A stretch of DNA of 64,000 nt from Orychophragmus violaceus (lineage: Eukaryota > Streptophyta > Magnoliopsida > Brassicales > Brassicaceae). The notes beneath the pieces were generated by a model. The model was not told the DNA's origin. It ran no database searches and saw only the letters and a program-made list of their open reading frames with translations. The stretch lies in assembly GCA_030180135.1 (NCBI GenBank), contig CM058239.1, positions 79,615,823 through 79,679,822 on the forward strand, given 5' to 3'. Shown piece after piece: positions 11,262 to 21,437 of this stretch; position 1 is the first letter of the stretch; each line of letters starts with the position of its first letter. A program made the position numbers and the translations under genes.

Positions 11262-12482
11262 ATCTAATAGCTAAAAAAGTATGAGCAGCAAAAAGTTCAT
11301 AGAGGAAAACAATAACTTTGGGTTTGAGAATGTGCAAGTTATATAAGAATAAGAACCAACCTAGAACATACCAAAACCCTAGCCCAACGTATTTATGAAC
11401 AAAGTGAATCTGTTAAATTTAGTTAAAAATAAACAGAAACTATATAAATCCGATAAATAGAATATTTCTATATATTTGATAATCTGATAAACAGAATATT
11501 TCTATATATCCGATAAATAGAATATCTTATACAGAGAATCTTAAGAAGAGATGTAACTAAAAATAAGCAATATAAGAATATCAAAAACTTGGATTACGAC
11601 ACCATAGATTACATAAACCGGTAATGTTATTCCGTTATAAATTGGTTTGAACTTGGTTTATCTGACCCGAGATTTATATACCAAATCAAGATTTCAGTCT
11701 ATCATTATGCACTTTTGTTACTTCATAGCCAATATGAACCATCCAATATTCGAATTGAAAGATATTTTGATTGATGAGGTTAAGCGGATGGTCACCAAGA
11801 TAGTTATTGTACTTCAGTTTATGAATTTTGGCACAAGTGCTATATTATTGATCAAAGTTTGCTGTGATTACTTTTCTCTAATAATTAGAATGCAAATTCG
11901 ACTATTTGAATAGCAAATCTTATTGTATTCAATTGATTAAAAGACAATAACAAAATTGCAAAAATGCAAACCTATGATTAATCTATCATTTGATTTATAA
12001 TTTAACCAATACTTCTCGATCAAACTCAAACCCACAAAGACATAAACCAATATTTCAAATAAGGAATAACACAATCTGAACTCGATAAAATATGTTATAG
12101 AGTGGTTATATGGCCAGCAATTAATAGAAAGATCAATATTGTCAAATTGAGATATTTAAGAGCCCATAAAAGGTATGTAAAATCGCAATCCACACAAAAC
12201 GAACCATCTATGCTGAAGTTAGACAAAAAAACATCCGTATATAACACCCAAAACCAAAGGGTCAACTTTACAAAGCATCCATATATAGAAAATATAGCAA
12301 CAAAAACTATAACTAAAAGATACAAAGACATAAAATTTCGGACACTAAAAATTAGACAAAGTCACCAATAATAAGTTTATCATACACATTAGCCAACATA
12401 AACATACAAGGATCAACTTTGCAACACAAAACTACAACCGTTAACCCCAAAATACAGCAAAAACAAAGTCCAAGAGATGCAC
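11262..12482. other. Non-coding DNA between F-box gene and RPA1-like copy B
   Basis: A short repeat, CGATAAATAGAATAT with CTGATAAACAGAATATTT (11448-11525), occurs about three times. Open frames at 11647-11913 and 12095-12371 have no recognisable domain and strongly AT-biased codons. No gene is supported. Confidence 0.4.
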
Positions 12483-13223
12483 TTAAAAGTAATACAACAA
12501 AGGAAAATCATAAACAGTCGGAGGAAAAATCCGTGAGAATCCAAGAGCATGGATAGTGAAGAAACACCGATCACACATCGAAGATTCCTTAACGAATCCG
12601 TGCCACAAATGAGCCCTAAACCTTGCACACCTACACCTCCTAATGATACCAACATCAAGCAAACAACATCTTCCCAAAAACAATTCTGGTGGCCTAGTGG
12701 GTTCCCAAGAACGGTGACCATAACTCTCAACCTGAAACCTCATTCGACGAACGAAAACACGATCAAGATTAATTAACCCTAAATCGATTTCAATATCAGG
12801 CGACATAATCCGTCTCAACATGCTATAGAAATAAGAAGCAAGATCATATCCCCTAACAGAAGACTCTCGAATAAGGATAAGACCATCTTCTAAATTAGCA
12901 TGACAGAAAAACTCGGAACAACCTTGTAAGAAAATAGCTGAGAGATTACCACGGTGTTGACAAAGCAACCAAAAAGCACCAAGACCATCGTGGAGCAGAT
13001 TCGGATTATCCATGGTGTAAAGAACGACCTCTCTCAAGTAGAAATTATCTCTGGTGATATCTCTCAAAGTCCTACACGAAGCCCTAGCAACACAATGGTC
13101 ACGGAATGATCGACCACCAACACGCAGTATAATAGAATGAAGAGCATCTAGAGGAAGATCCACCAATCGATTTCCTCGAGCAATCGCCACTCTCCGGCGC
13201 CATCGCCTCTTGCTAGACACCAT
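12483..13223 (-). CDS. F-box protein, At2g35280-like, intact ORF
   Basis: The start is taken at the ATG at 13223 (MVSSKRRWRRRV), because the 40 codons upstream in the same frame are AT-rich and hydrophobic like the flank. This gives 246 codons. Residues about 19-55 form the F-box (LVDLPLDALHSIILRVGG, then CRTLRDI). About 60-130 is a Leu-rich region with LLCQHRGNLSAIFLQGCSEF, equivalent to the Sel1-like repeat of At2g35280/At1g67623 proteins. Near the end CRCARFRAHLW and SSMCDRCFF give the spaced Cys pairs typical of that family. F-box proteins recruit substrates to SCF E3 ubiquitin ligases through SKP1/ASK; the substrate is unknown. It sits between a Helitron helicase fragment and RPA1-like pseudogenes on the same strand, so it may be Helitron cargo. 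No stop or shift is seen, which is unusual here. Confidence 0.7.
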   Translation of the reverse strand: MVSSKRRWRRRVAIARGNRLVDLPLDALHSIILRVGGRSFRDHCVARASCRTLRDITRDNFYLREVVLYTMDNPNLLHDGLGAFWLLCQHRGNLSAIFLQGCSEFFCHANLEDGLILIRESSVRGYDLASYFYSMLRRIMSPDIEIDLGLINLDRVFVRRMRFQVESYGHRSWEPTRPPELFLGRCCLLDVGIIRRCRCARFRAHLWHGFVKESSMCDRCFFTIHALGFSRIFPPTVYDFPLLYYF

Positions 13224-13429
13224 CTCAAACAAAACCAGAAAATGCTTTTTGGTTTCTAGCACTTTCGGGTTAAGAAAATATCTAAAAATTTCACTAAAGA
13301 CATCGATTGAAGATATCGGTTGAAAATATATAACTAAAAACATTATTACATATTAATATTATTAACATATTTTGTCAACACTAATACTACTAAACATAAC
13401 CCCTAGAAACTTTCCAAATACGACAACAT

Positions 13430-14480
13430 CACAATATACATACGAAACCAAAAATGTAAAATAGTTATAACATAATTGTAAATCCTAAACCCATGAGATG
13501 GAAAATATCCATTTAGAACGACAAAACAGAATCCAATTTATATAAAATCGAAATGTAAGATAATTACTAACTCAGAATTCCTAAAACTATAAAATCTTAA
13601 GTTTGGAAAATGTCATTTTAGGATGACAAAACAATATAACACAATCTTATATTTCATATTGAATATTTTCCAACCACATAATATGTGAGAAATAAGATAA
13701 ACATCCAAACTATAGTCATCCGAACAACTGTAAATATATTTTTAAGATTACTAACTAATTTTTATTAAACTAAAACTAAGATAATAACTAACACAATATT
13801 CTTAAATTCGTAAGCCTTAAGATTGGAAAATATCATTTTAGGATGATAGAAAAATATACAATAATATTGCATCTCCTTTCAAATATATTCATTATTAAAT
13901 TCATAAATATTAAGATTGGAAAATATACTTTTAAGATGACAAATCAATATACAATAATCTTGCATCTCCTTTTGAATATATTCTAACTATGTAGTATTTG
14001 AGAAATAAGATATGTGTAAGATAAAAATCGAAAAAAGATAACTATTAAACTCCAAAACGTTAATACTGGAAGATATTATTTTAAGATGAAAATATACATT
14101 TAATATCAATAATGTGTGATATAAGATAAATATCTAACAACCCAAACAATCCCAAGTAAACAAATGATCCTAACGAACAACTAAAGTGAATATTGCACAA
14201 TATCGAATAAGACTAGAAAATATCCTTTAGGATTACTACATAGCTTATACAAAACCGAAAATTGAGATAATTACTAAACTCCAGAACTGTAATATTGGAA
14301 AATATCCTTCTAGGATAACAAAACATTTTCATATCAATTATATATGATATAAGATAAACATGTAAAACCCAAACAATCTCGAGTAGACAAAGTGATGGTA
14401 ACGAATAAATAAACTGAACACTCACAATATTGAATAAAATACCTTAGAAATATATAAGAAGTTCGAATATCATTTATGTC
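13430..14480. repeat. Degenerate AT-rich tandem repeats
   Basis: A block containing AAGATTGGAAAATATCATTT and (T)TAGGATGACAAA recurs near 13595, 13808, 13912, 14061 and 14288. Most copies are followed by a GAGAAATAAGATAAA or GATATAAGATAAA phrase and some by CCCAAACAATC. Spacing varies (100-230 bp). I read it as an old, mutated satellite-like array inside the Helitron-derived block. Open frames here are in AT-biased sequence with no domains. Confidence 0.6.
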
Positions 14481-14778
14481 AATAGGATACAATAATAGAA
14501 AATTATCAAAGAAAGAAAATTGTACAAAACAACCGGCGATGATCATCAAGAATGTGGTCTTGCGTCCGAGATAACGACCAAACAACCACGGTGAAAAAAC
14601 ACATTAAGACGACCACGCAACGAAAATCACTCACACAGAGATGTCTATTAATATCAGCTAAAACACCAGCCATATGAGAAGCATCAGAGAGGAAAATGGC
14701 TGAAAATACACACAAACACACGATAATCAAGATAATGCATAACCTAACTTATAAATAAGAAAACAAATCCAGAAACCA

Positions 14779-15160
14779 TACCTTTATCGACCAACATATA
14801 AGAAACATGTTTCCAAACACAAGAAACATCTGAGACACACCCGACGATAAAAAATCGAAGCAAAAAAAGGACGCAAACCAACAAATGAAACACAATTTCT
14901 GGCTTCATCCATGGCCATGACGTATTCCCAATCACTTTCAATGAGACCGAGAGCAAAACAGGCACTCTTAAAAGTGGGATGAACAACACCACGGACCGTG
15001 CGCAAGTCGATATAGCTTACAAGAGAAGAAACTGCACCAAGAAGAAGCTTTAGATAATAAGACTCTCCCAGCGAGGATGAGCACCGTCGGAGACCAACAC
15101 CTATAGACCGTAAACAACAGATTAAAAGACAATAAAAGAACAAACAAAACAACTAATAAT
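14779..15160 (-). pseudogene. Helitron RepHel helicase fragment
   Basis: The minus strand encodes GESYYLKLLLGAVSS, then YIDLRTVRGVVHPTF, KSACFALGLIESDWEYVMAM, DEARNCVSF and GLRPFFASIFYRRVCLRCF. This run is the well-conserved segment just upstream of the helicase motifs in plant Helitron Rep/helicase proteins (YYLRLLL..DLRT..G..H.TFKEACFALGLL.DD.EW). It ends near a GT donor at about 14778, so the rest of the helicase may have been lost or moved. I did not find the Rep HUH motif or Walker A/B in the window. It identifies this minus-strand block as derived from an autonomous Helitron. Confidence 0.85.
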
Positions 15161-16059
15161 ACAATAAGAGAAAGAAAACTCACATGAGAATGAACGATGA
15201 GGATTGAAGCAAATAGAATAATCAAATCGACATAAAGAAGAAAAAAAAGTTATAACCAAGACGCAAAATCTAAAGAAAAAGTCGTTAGATAACCAAATCA
15301 ATAGAACTAATACTTTTTAAAATATATACAGAAAGAAAAATACCTTGGCTACAACCAAAACATTCTTTCGTGATAATCCAAAGGTATAACGACCAACATG
15401 GTTCGAAACAACATATCCTAAATCGGAGAATGTTGCAAAATAGACTATACTAACAATCTCATTATAAGATCACAAAAAGTAGAAAATTCCGTCTGAGATG
15501 CAAAAAACGACCTAAAAACAGACATAAACCAAACAAACGTTAGAATAGCAAAGACATCATAAAGAAACAAATACATTGGATAATACGATCCACGGCCTAC
15601 AAAGCACAATCAGACGAAAGTTAGAACACTACAAAGAAAGGAATCTAATCGAGATCACAAGAATAGCACAATTTCGCGGTATGACATCCATATAGAGATA
15701 CATCCCGACTTCTGAGCTCATAAAAGATGCAAAAATCTAGGGAACCCTAACACGGCGATATCACACATCTTGACCTAAGACCAAACAAAATGCCTTTATA
15801 TATAAGCCAAACAAAAAACCGATTTTAACCTAGTTCGCCCTAATAACTAAATCGACCTAGACACACATGTCATGCACAGTCAAACGTATCCGTTCAGTCA
15901 CATGACACATAAGAATCACTAATGGAAAATCACACAGCACATAAGCCTCATTAAGGGCAAAATTGTTTGCACAATCGCTCAAAATGGCTGAAACTCACCG
16001 AGAGCTTGACACATCAGAAAAATGCCATATGTTTTACTGAATATGATTCTGCGGCTGAA
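15161..16059. other. Helitron-derived or flanking non-coding DNA
   Basis: Minus-strand frames here are broken every 20-40 codons, so they may hold further decayed Rep/helicase sequence, but nothing can be aligned by eye. No terminal TC or CTAGT signature was found. Confidence 0.35.
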
Positions 16060-16165
16060 TAATGAAAAAAAAAACAAGTTGAAGTTGTTTTTAGCACTCC
16101 AAATGTAGTGCCTCTAACGGTATCCACACGCACACAAATGGATTGTAACGTGATACTAATGCCGT
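16060..16165 (-). repeat. Relic of the copia LTR conserved block
   Basis: On the minus strand ggcattagtatcacg is followed by atttgtgtgcgtgtggatac and gtagaggc-like sequence, then catttggagtgct. The copia 1 LTR has the same order (ggcactagcatcccg, tttgtgtgcgtgtggatacc, agtagagg, gcatttgaggcgct) at 27929-27990. About 100 bp is recognisable and there is no LTR boundary, so this is an old decayed insertion in the opposite orientation. Confidence 0.65.
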
Positions 16166-16199
16166 TGAGATCAATCCTCAAAAATACAGCAAACAAAGT

Positions 16200-17639
16200 T
16201 AGAATATATATAATTAAAAATGGAACATATTAGAGACTAACATTTACTTTACGTGTTTTTTACGTTTTATGCCATTGTAATTAATTTGTATTTTCATTAT
16301 TTATTAAAAGCATATTGGGTTGAATAAAGTTAGACTATATCTAGATCATGCTAAACATTCTCTAATTAATTATTTTATTCCAAACTATATATATAATTTT
16401 TTAAAAATATAAATATATATTTTATATTATACAAAATCTTATAAAAAATATTTTTATTTTTTAATTTCTTAATAAAATAATTATTAATTAATGATTTATT
16501 ATAAAATAATTTAAATTGCATTTTAATTTAATATTTTCTAATTTATTATTTTATTAGAAATTTATTCATAATATCTTTTCATATATCATTTTGTTTGAAG
16601 TATAAATATATATTTTATATTATAACAAAATCTTACAAACATATTTTTAATTTTTGATGTCTTAAGAAAAATAATTACTAAATTTTTATTTATTATTAAA
16701 GTTTATTGAGAAACTATTTTAATTACATTTTGATCTATAAAATAAACATAAATTTTTTTATATTTAAAACATTATAAACAAGTATAAAATAGATAAACCA
16801 ATTTTAGTTATCTGTATTATTAAAAAATAAACTTTCCCTACTAGAATTCGGGTTTAAAATATGTATTAACCAATTTTAATAGATATATTTTAATTTGATA
16901 AATATTAAAATTATTTAATATTTGTATTATTCGAATATACGATGAGCTAAATTACTGTTGATGTTTTTACGATCGCATTTTTAAATGGTTGTTTTATCAA
17001 ATTTTAAAATGATTTATACTACTTTAGATTGGTTAAAATATAGATTAATTTATTTTGATCATAAACTATTTAAAAGATGAATTAACCAATTCAATTATAG
17101 AAACATTAAAATGAACTTAAACTAATCCAAAATGGTAAATGAAAAGATTATAATATTTTAGTTACAATTTGATCTATAAAATAAACATAGAAATATTTAT
17201 ATTTTGACTATCAAAACGAGTTGAAAATAGATTTACCAATTTAAATTATAATATACTAAAAAAAATTGTATACTGGAAGACATGTTAAAATAATGTATTA
17301 ATCAATTTCAATTGATATATTCTTAATTTGAGAAAAAATATTATAGTTATTAAATATTTATATTATTGGAATATATGTTAGATTATGTTTGATGTTTTTA
17401 AGACCACAATTTTAAAGGGTTGTTTTATCAAATTTTTAAAATAATTAGCCTACTAAAAGATGATCTAAAATACATATTAATTTGCACGATTATAATTTTT
17501 TTTTTAAACTATTTTGGCTCATTGGAAGACAAGTTGATGAATTAATCAATCTTAACAATATAAACATTAAATGTAACTTAAATTAATGCAAAAATATTAC
17601 ATGAACGGATTATTATGTTTCAACTTCTGAAATTTATAA
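16200..17639. other. Very AT-rich non-coding DNA
   Basis: No open frame of note and no gene. Several phrases recur loosely (aaattttaaaa(t/a)aatt, gatctataaaataaacata near 16731 and 17170, gttgttttatcaaattt near 16988 and 17412), which points to an ancient ~430-bp duplication. Confidence 0.5.
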
Positions 17640-17690
17640 TCTACTATATATAATTTGTGAAGTCAGATTACTGAAATCGATGATGTGGAA
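17640..17690 (+). mobile_element. Helitron 5' terminus
   Basis: After an AT-rich flank the sequence TCTACTATATATAAT begins at 17640, followed by TTGTGAAGTCAGATT. A TC start followed by TACTATATATAA and an AAGTC phrase is the usual 5' end of Arabidopsis AtREP/Helitron families, with host A before it. The likely 3' partner is one of the plus-strand ends at about 39.1 kb or 53.4 kb, once the copia and CACTA insertions are removed. I cannot prove the pairing. Confidence 0.7.
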
Positions 17691-18167
17691 GATTCCTGGC
17701 CCATCAAAACTATGATGTCATTGATGACATTGCTTTAATGAAATATCTTGATTGGTCAAGATTTTTTTCCACGTTAAATATGAATTAAAATTCATTTTGA
17801 AAAGATTATTAAAAAACAAATTCGACAATTAATCAATTTAATCAAATTCAATTAAATGTGATTTTCTAAACATTCGAATGGTAATCTTAACTTCTTAACT
17901 AAATTTTACATTATAATTTATATTTATTTCATACTATATTTCCTTATTTTAAAATTCAAAATAACACTCTACCTAAACTTTAGCAACTAATAACTATCGA
18001 CAATAATGAGCAAATTTGAAATTAAAGTATCTTATAGAATATTCTAATCTTCCAATAGAAGATTTCGAAAATTAGTCCAATCCTAAATAATTTGATCCTT
18101 ATAAATGGAGCATCTACCACGCTCATAGAACATCCACATATCGAGATATTTCTTTTGTTTGAAATTA

Positions 18168-18520
18168 ATATGGTTCTAATTTTGTTTTGTATTTTTGATG
18201 AATTTGCAGCTATGTTTCATATCAAGTCAAATAATAGGTATTTATTTCTTATAATTAACATGGTTCTAATTTTGTTTTGTGGTTTTTGATGAATTTGTAG
18301 CTATGTTTCATACCAAGCCAAATGATATGTATTTATTTCTTACAATTAACATGGTTCTAGTTTTGTTATGTGGTTTTGCAGCTATGTTTCATACCAAGCC
18401 AAACGATAGATATCTATTTTCTCACAATTAACATGGTTTTAATTTTGTTTTGATGTTTTTATGAATCTGCAGCTATGTTTCATACCAAGCCAAACGATAT
18501 GTATTTATTTTTTTATTGTG
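18168..18520 (+). repeat. Four tandem units with a repeated exon-like core
   Basis: The phrase ATGGTTCTAATTTTGTT starts near 18170, 18260, 18351 and 18433. In each unit it is followed by a (T)TTGCAG or TTGTAG acceptor-like site and then CTATGTTTCATACCAAGCCA (18210, 18301, 18382, 18473). Units are 81-91 bp. Each looks like the end of an intron plus a micro-exon reading AMFHTKPND. The array lies directly before an RPA1-like C-terminal exon. Confidence 0.8.
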
Positions 18521-18544
18521 CTATTTATGATTTTGCAAGATTTT

Positions 18545-18690
18545 TTATAAAAGACATTCGGAAGATAACTACTCATCGAGCTGTGTTGGCGAAAATTCAC
18601 ACACAAAGAAGATTAAGCAGGAAGTCAAGGAAGGATTAAAGAGAAGGATATTATTTACAATATTGTTTTGTGTGTTCTTTTGAGTTCACC
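18545..18690 (+). pseudogene. RPA1-like C-terminal tail fragment
   Basis: The segment with ctgtgttggcgaaaattcac, then agattaagcaggaag and gaaggattaaagagaaggat, closely matches the end of RPA1-like copy C at about 41183-41260 (gtgttggtgaaaattcatcg, agattaagcaggaagacaag, aaagaaggat). The tail is Lys/Glu-rich (KKIKQE). The 3' flanks also match (tatttaatcgcttac against catttaatcgtttaa). Only this last exon remains here, downstream of the exon-like tandem array. Confidence 0.65.
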
Positions 18691-19229
18691 ATTTGTATAC
18701 CGTTATTGTTGCATTACGAAAGCACTTCGGAATAATTAAATTGGGTTTTTCCTATTTAATCGCTTACTTTGTTTTATTTATTCTTCTCAATAGAACAAAT
18801 GTTTGTACATAGAAATCTTTATATATATTAATTTATGGTGGTTAAATTATCCAGTATTAGTCATTGTTTGTTTCTGATCAGCGAGATGTATTGTTCAAAT
18901 AATGGCATTTTTAAATTGATCTATACCTTTAAATGAAAAGTAATTTTGGGCGATTACTAATGTGTCGTCACGAGGGAGCTCTAAAGGAGGATAATGATGA
19001 CGTGGCAAGACCAAAATTAATTAAAAAGGTTTCGAAGTTCTAATTTATTTACGAGAATGCCATCACCCGAGTATTATTCTTACAATTAATTAATTTCGTA
19101 AAAAATGCACAATATCTTTTTGAATATCTTATTAGTCATAGTTTAAAAAAAAAAATATTTTCTAGGGCATATACCAAGCTTTCGAGAGAAGTCTTTGAAA
19201 TCCTATATAAGGTGAGCTTGGGGTGGCCT
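18691..19229. other. Non-coding DNA
   Basis: 3' flank of the RPA1-like fragment, then AT-rich sequence. No gene or repeat is supported. Confidence 0.4.
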
Positions 19230-19835
19230 AGAAACACAATCGTTTGCATCTTCCATATTTTCAAGAAGCTTTCTCTTTTTTTTCTCATTGGCCATGGAAG
19301 TTTTCTTCCGGATCATCAAAAGTTTGGTCAAATGATCCGTTTTCATTTCTATTACTTTCTTCTTCTTATCGATTTTGAAATGATTTCTATGTTTTTGGTT
19401 TTTAATTCTATTTTGTTCGTTTGGTCCCATGAAAGAAGAAGTTCGTTTATCACAAAGCTAAGATCTAATGATGTGATGTGAACTAACAAACGTTTGAGAT
19501 TTTATATAAAAAGGAGTGTGAGATCTAAAAGTCCGATTGAATGTTGTTGCCAAGACGTCCGGATAATTGTTGTCAACTACTATAGACAAGGATTTGGTGT
19601 TAAATAATGGATTTGGTGAATACTTTTTTGAGTATTATATGAGGTTCAGTCCCGATAGTCCGAATAAAGCCTGATCAAATACTCTTTTTCGTAAATACTC
19701 TTTACCTTTCTTCTTCTTATCGATTTTAAAAGGATTTAGATTTTTTTGGTTTTTAATTCTGTTTTGTTCGTTTGGTCCCATGAAAGAAGAAGCTCGGTAA
19801 TGACAAAGCTAAGGTCAAATGATGTAATGTGAACT
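19230..19835. repeat. ~350-bp tandem repeats left of copia 1
   Basis: The phrase GAACTAACAAACGTTTGAGA at 19480 and the copia target GAACT at 19831 mark a period of 351 bp. The preceding cttcttcttatcgattt, gtttggtcccatgaaagaag and caaagctaag phrases occur in both units. A third unit resumes at 35067, right of the copia element. The minus- and plus-strand frames in the array are not credible genes. Confidence 0.75.
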
Positions 19836-20180
19836 TGTTGGGAATGTCCTGAAATCTATTATACTCACTCTAAGTGAAAGTTGTATTGTCGAGATGAGAC
19901 AGTCATATAACACTGGGTAATCATAATGCTTTGCTAGAAGCCACTTGTGATCAATAAGTTTAGAACTCATTGCTAGTGTTATATGATCCTACAGAGTCAC
20001 ACACCTAAGCAAACTGGACATAGAATATGAGGTTGATCATTATTGTAATGATCTGGTAAATGCATATTTGATATGCATTCAATATCAAGTTTCTAAGGCA
20101 GTGTCGATCGACACAGCATGTGCATCGATCGACACAGATCGCGAATGACTCGATTAACTTCGGTTTAATCCTTGGTTAGT
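19836..20180 (+). repeat. Copia 1 5' LTR, left part
   Basis: This half matches the 3' LTR from 34382 to about 34727 with about five visible differences. It is cut by Athila 1: the last five bases TTAGT pair with TTAAT at 27799-27803, the Athila target duplication. It holds one palindrome pair (cores at 20104 and 20125). Confidence 0.93.
20101..20138 (+). promoter_or_regulatory. Paired palindrome in copia 1 5' LTR
   Basis: GTGTCGATCGACAC and GCATCGATCGACAC stand with core TCGATCGA starts at 20104 and 20125, 21 bp apart. The equivalent pair in the 3' LTR (34650/34671) lies about 98 bp upstream of a TATATAAG box at about 34749. Its role as a regulatory site is inferred from position and symmetry. 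Confidence 0.7.
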
Positions 20181-20376
20181 TGATATACCATGGATTTTAG
20201 GGATTTTAAACATGGTATATGTGTTATTTATCGAGTCTTTTACTATGTTTTAGAGTCTTTTCAGGTGTTTATTAGGTACAAGCACATTTGGAGCATATTT
20301 GGTGATTTAGGCACTTTCTGGAGCTAATTGGAGTATTTGGCCGAGAGATAAAGTTCACTGTTGATATTTCCGAGAT

Positions 20377-20411
20377 GCAACGATCGTCACACTTATGGCG
20401 TCGATCGATGC
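20377..20411 (+). promoter_or_regulatory. Paired palindrome in Athila 1 5' LTR
   Basis: GCAACGATCGTCACA and GTCGATCGATGCA have cores starting at 20380 and 20401, 21 bp apart. The 3' LTR repeats it at 26823/26844. The fixed place upstream of the TATA box in this LTR and in the Athila 2 LTR (138 bp) supports a promoter-proximal site. Confidence 0.7.
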
Positions 20412-20516
20412 ACCAGCGAGATGGGCCAAACGACGGTTTGATGAAGAATGATAACATTTCAATTCTGCCCAGAAGTTCCTGATATTTACAAAGAAGCCCC
20501 AAAACGTATTTTAGGT

Positions 20517-20525
20517 TATAAATAG
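20517..20525 (+). promoter_or_regulatory. TATA box of Athila 1 LTR
   Basis: TATAAATAG is a near-perfect plant TATA box. The copy in the 3' LTR is at 26960-26968. Transcription would start about 30 bp downstream, so U3 would be about 370 bp and the R/U5 region long. Confidence 0.6.
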
Positions 20526-21361
20526 AGTTTTTGAGCCAATGTTTAGGCTATGCTTCATAACTAAGTTTTATTCTCTTAGGAGATTTTAGGGGCTGGTTTT
20601 GTTCTCGAAAGAGACTTGATTTTGAACCCCAGTTCTTATTTGATTCTATGATATTTGGTTTTCTACTTATGATATCTTCTGTCTCGATGAATATGTCTGA
20701 GTAGATCACCTGTTAGGTTGAAGGATTCTCATTTAGGATTTCAGAGAATTATAGTTTAATTAATCTGTAGAGATTCATATCTGCTAGTTCTTTATCTAAG
20801 TTGTTCTTAATGCTTGATCTGAAGTAGCTAATCAGAGTTATGATGTTAGGTTGATTAATTCAACGGAAGTTGGTTAATTTAACTAGAAAGAACCTAGATA
20901 AGCAATTAAACTGTTCGCAAACGGAAGTTTGGTTCAGGTTAATTGTGAACATATCAAACTTGGAATTAATGCTAGTTTAATCTGTTAGTTCTCGCAAACG
21001 GAAGTTTGGTTTGCTGCACTTAGACTTAGAGAATTATCGCAAAGGAATTTGGTTAATTCTATATCAGTGTTTGAGTTCTAGAATAGTTATTGATTGGATT
21101 TAGATAGATTGATTGCTTGCGTTCCTGATTTCCTGAGAACTCCTGAAACCTAACGCTTTGCCTTCTTGCTCACAAACTCACTTGATTTACTTTGCTATTT
21201 CGTTTACTGTTTTCACATCTGCTTCGCTTAATTAAATCTGAACTGCTATAAATCTATTGTGTGACTGAGAGTCCTCGTTGGATTCGATACCTTATATACT
21301 ACGATTGCATTAACTGTGCACTTGCAGTAGAATAGGGAAAACTATACACCTATCAAGTTTT

Positions 21362-21378
21362 TGGCGCCGTTGCCGGGG
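21362..21378 (+). other. Primer binding site, tRNA-Asp type (Athila 1)
   Basis: TGGCGCCGTTGCCGGGG begins six bases after the 5' LTR and is complementary to the 3' end of plant tRNA-Asp, the primer used by Athila elements. Confidence 0.85.
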
Positions 21379-21437
21379 ACTCTTTGAGTTCACCAATAGA
21401 TTTAGTATTAGGAGACTAAGCATCCTTTTTAATTTTC

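Larger units (their letters stand above)
20181..21355 (+). repeat. Athila 1 5' LTR
   Basis: 1175 bp, matching 26624-27798 almost base for base. It holds a palindrome pair (20380/20401) 137 bp upstream of a TATAAATAG box, and repeated phrases CGCAAACGGAAGTTTGG (about 20919 and 20996) and CAACGGAAGTTGG (about 20861) that alternate with GTTAATT stretches. Confidence 0.95.

Noticed and set aside
14213..14730. Minus-strand frames of 70-83 codons as genes
   Set aside because: They lie in the degenerate AT-rich tandem repeats, overlap one another and show no domain.
19203..19481. Two overlapping frames of 75-89 codons
   Set aside because: They lie in the ~350-bp tandem repeat and are on both strands of the same low-complexity sequence.
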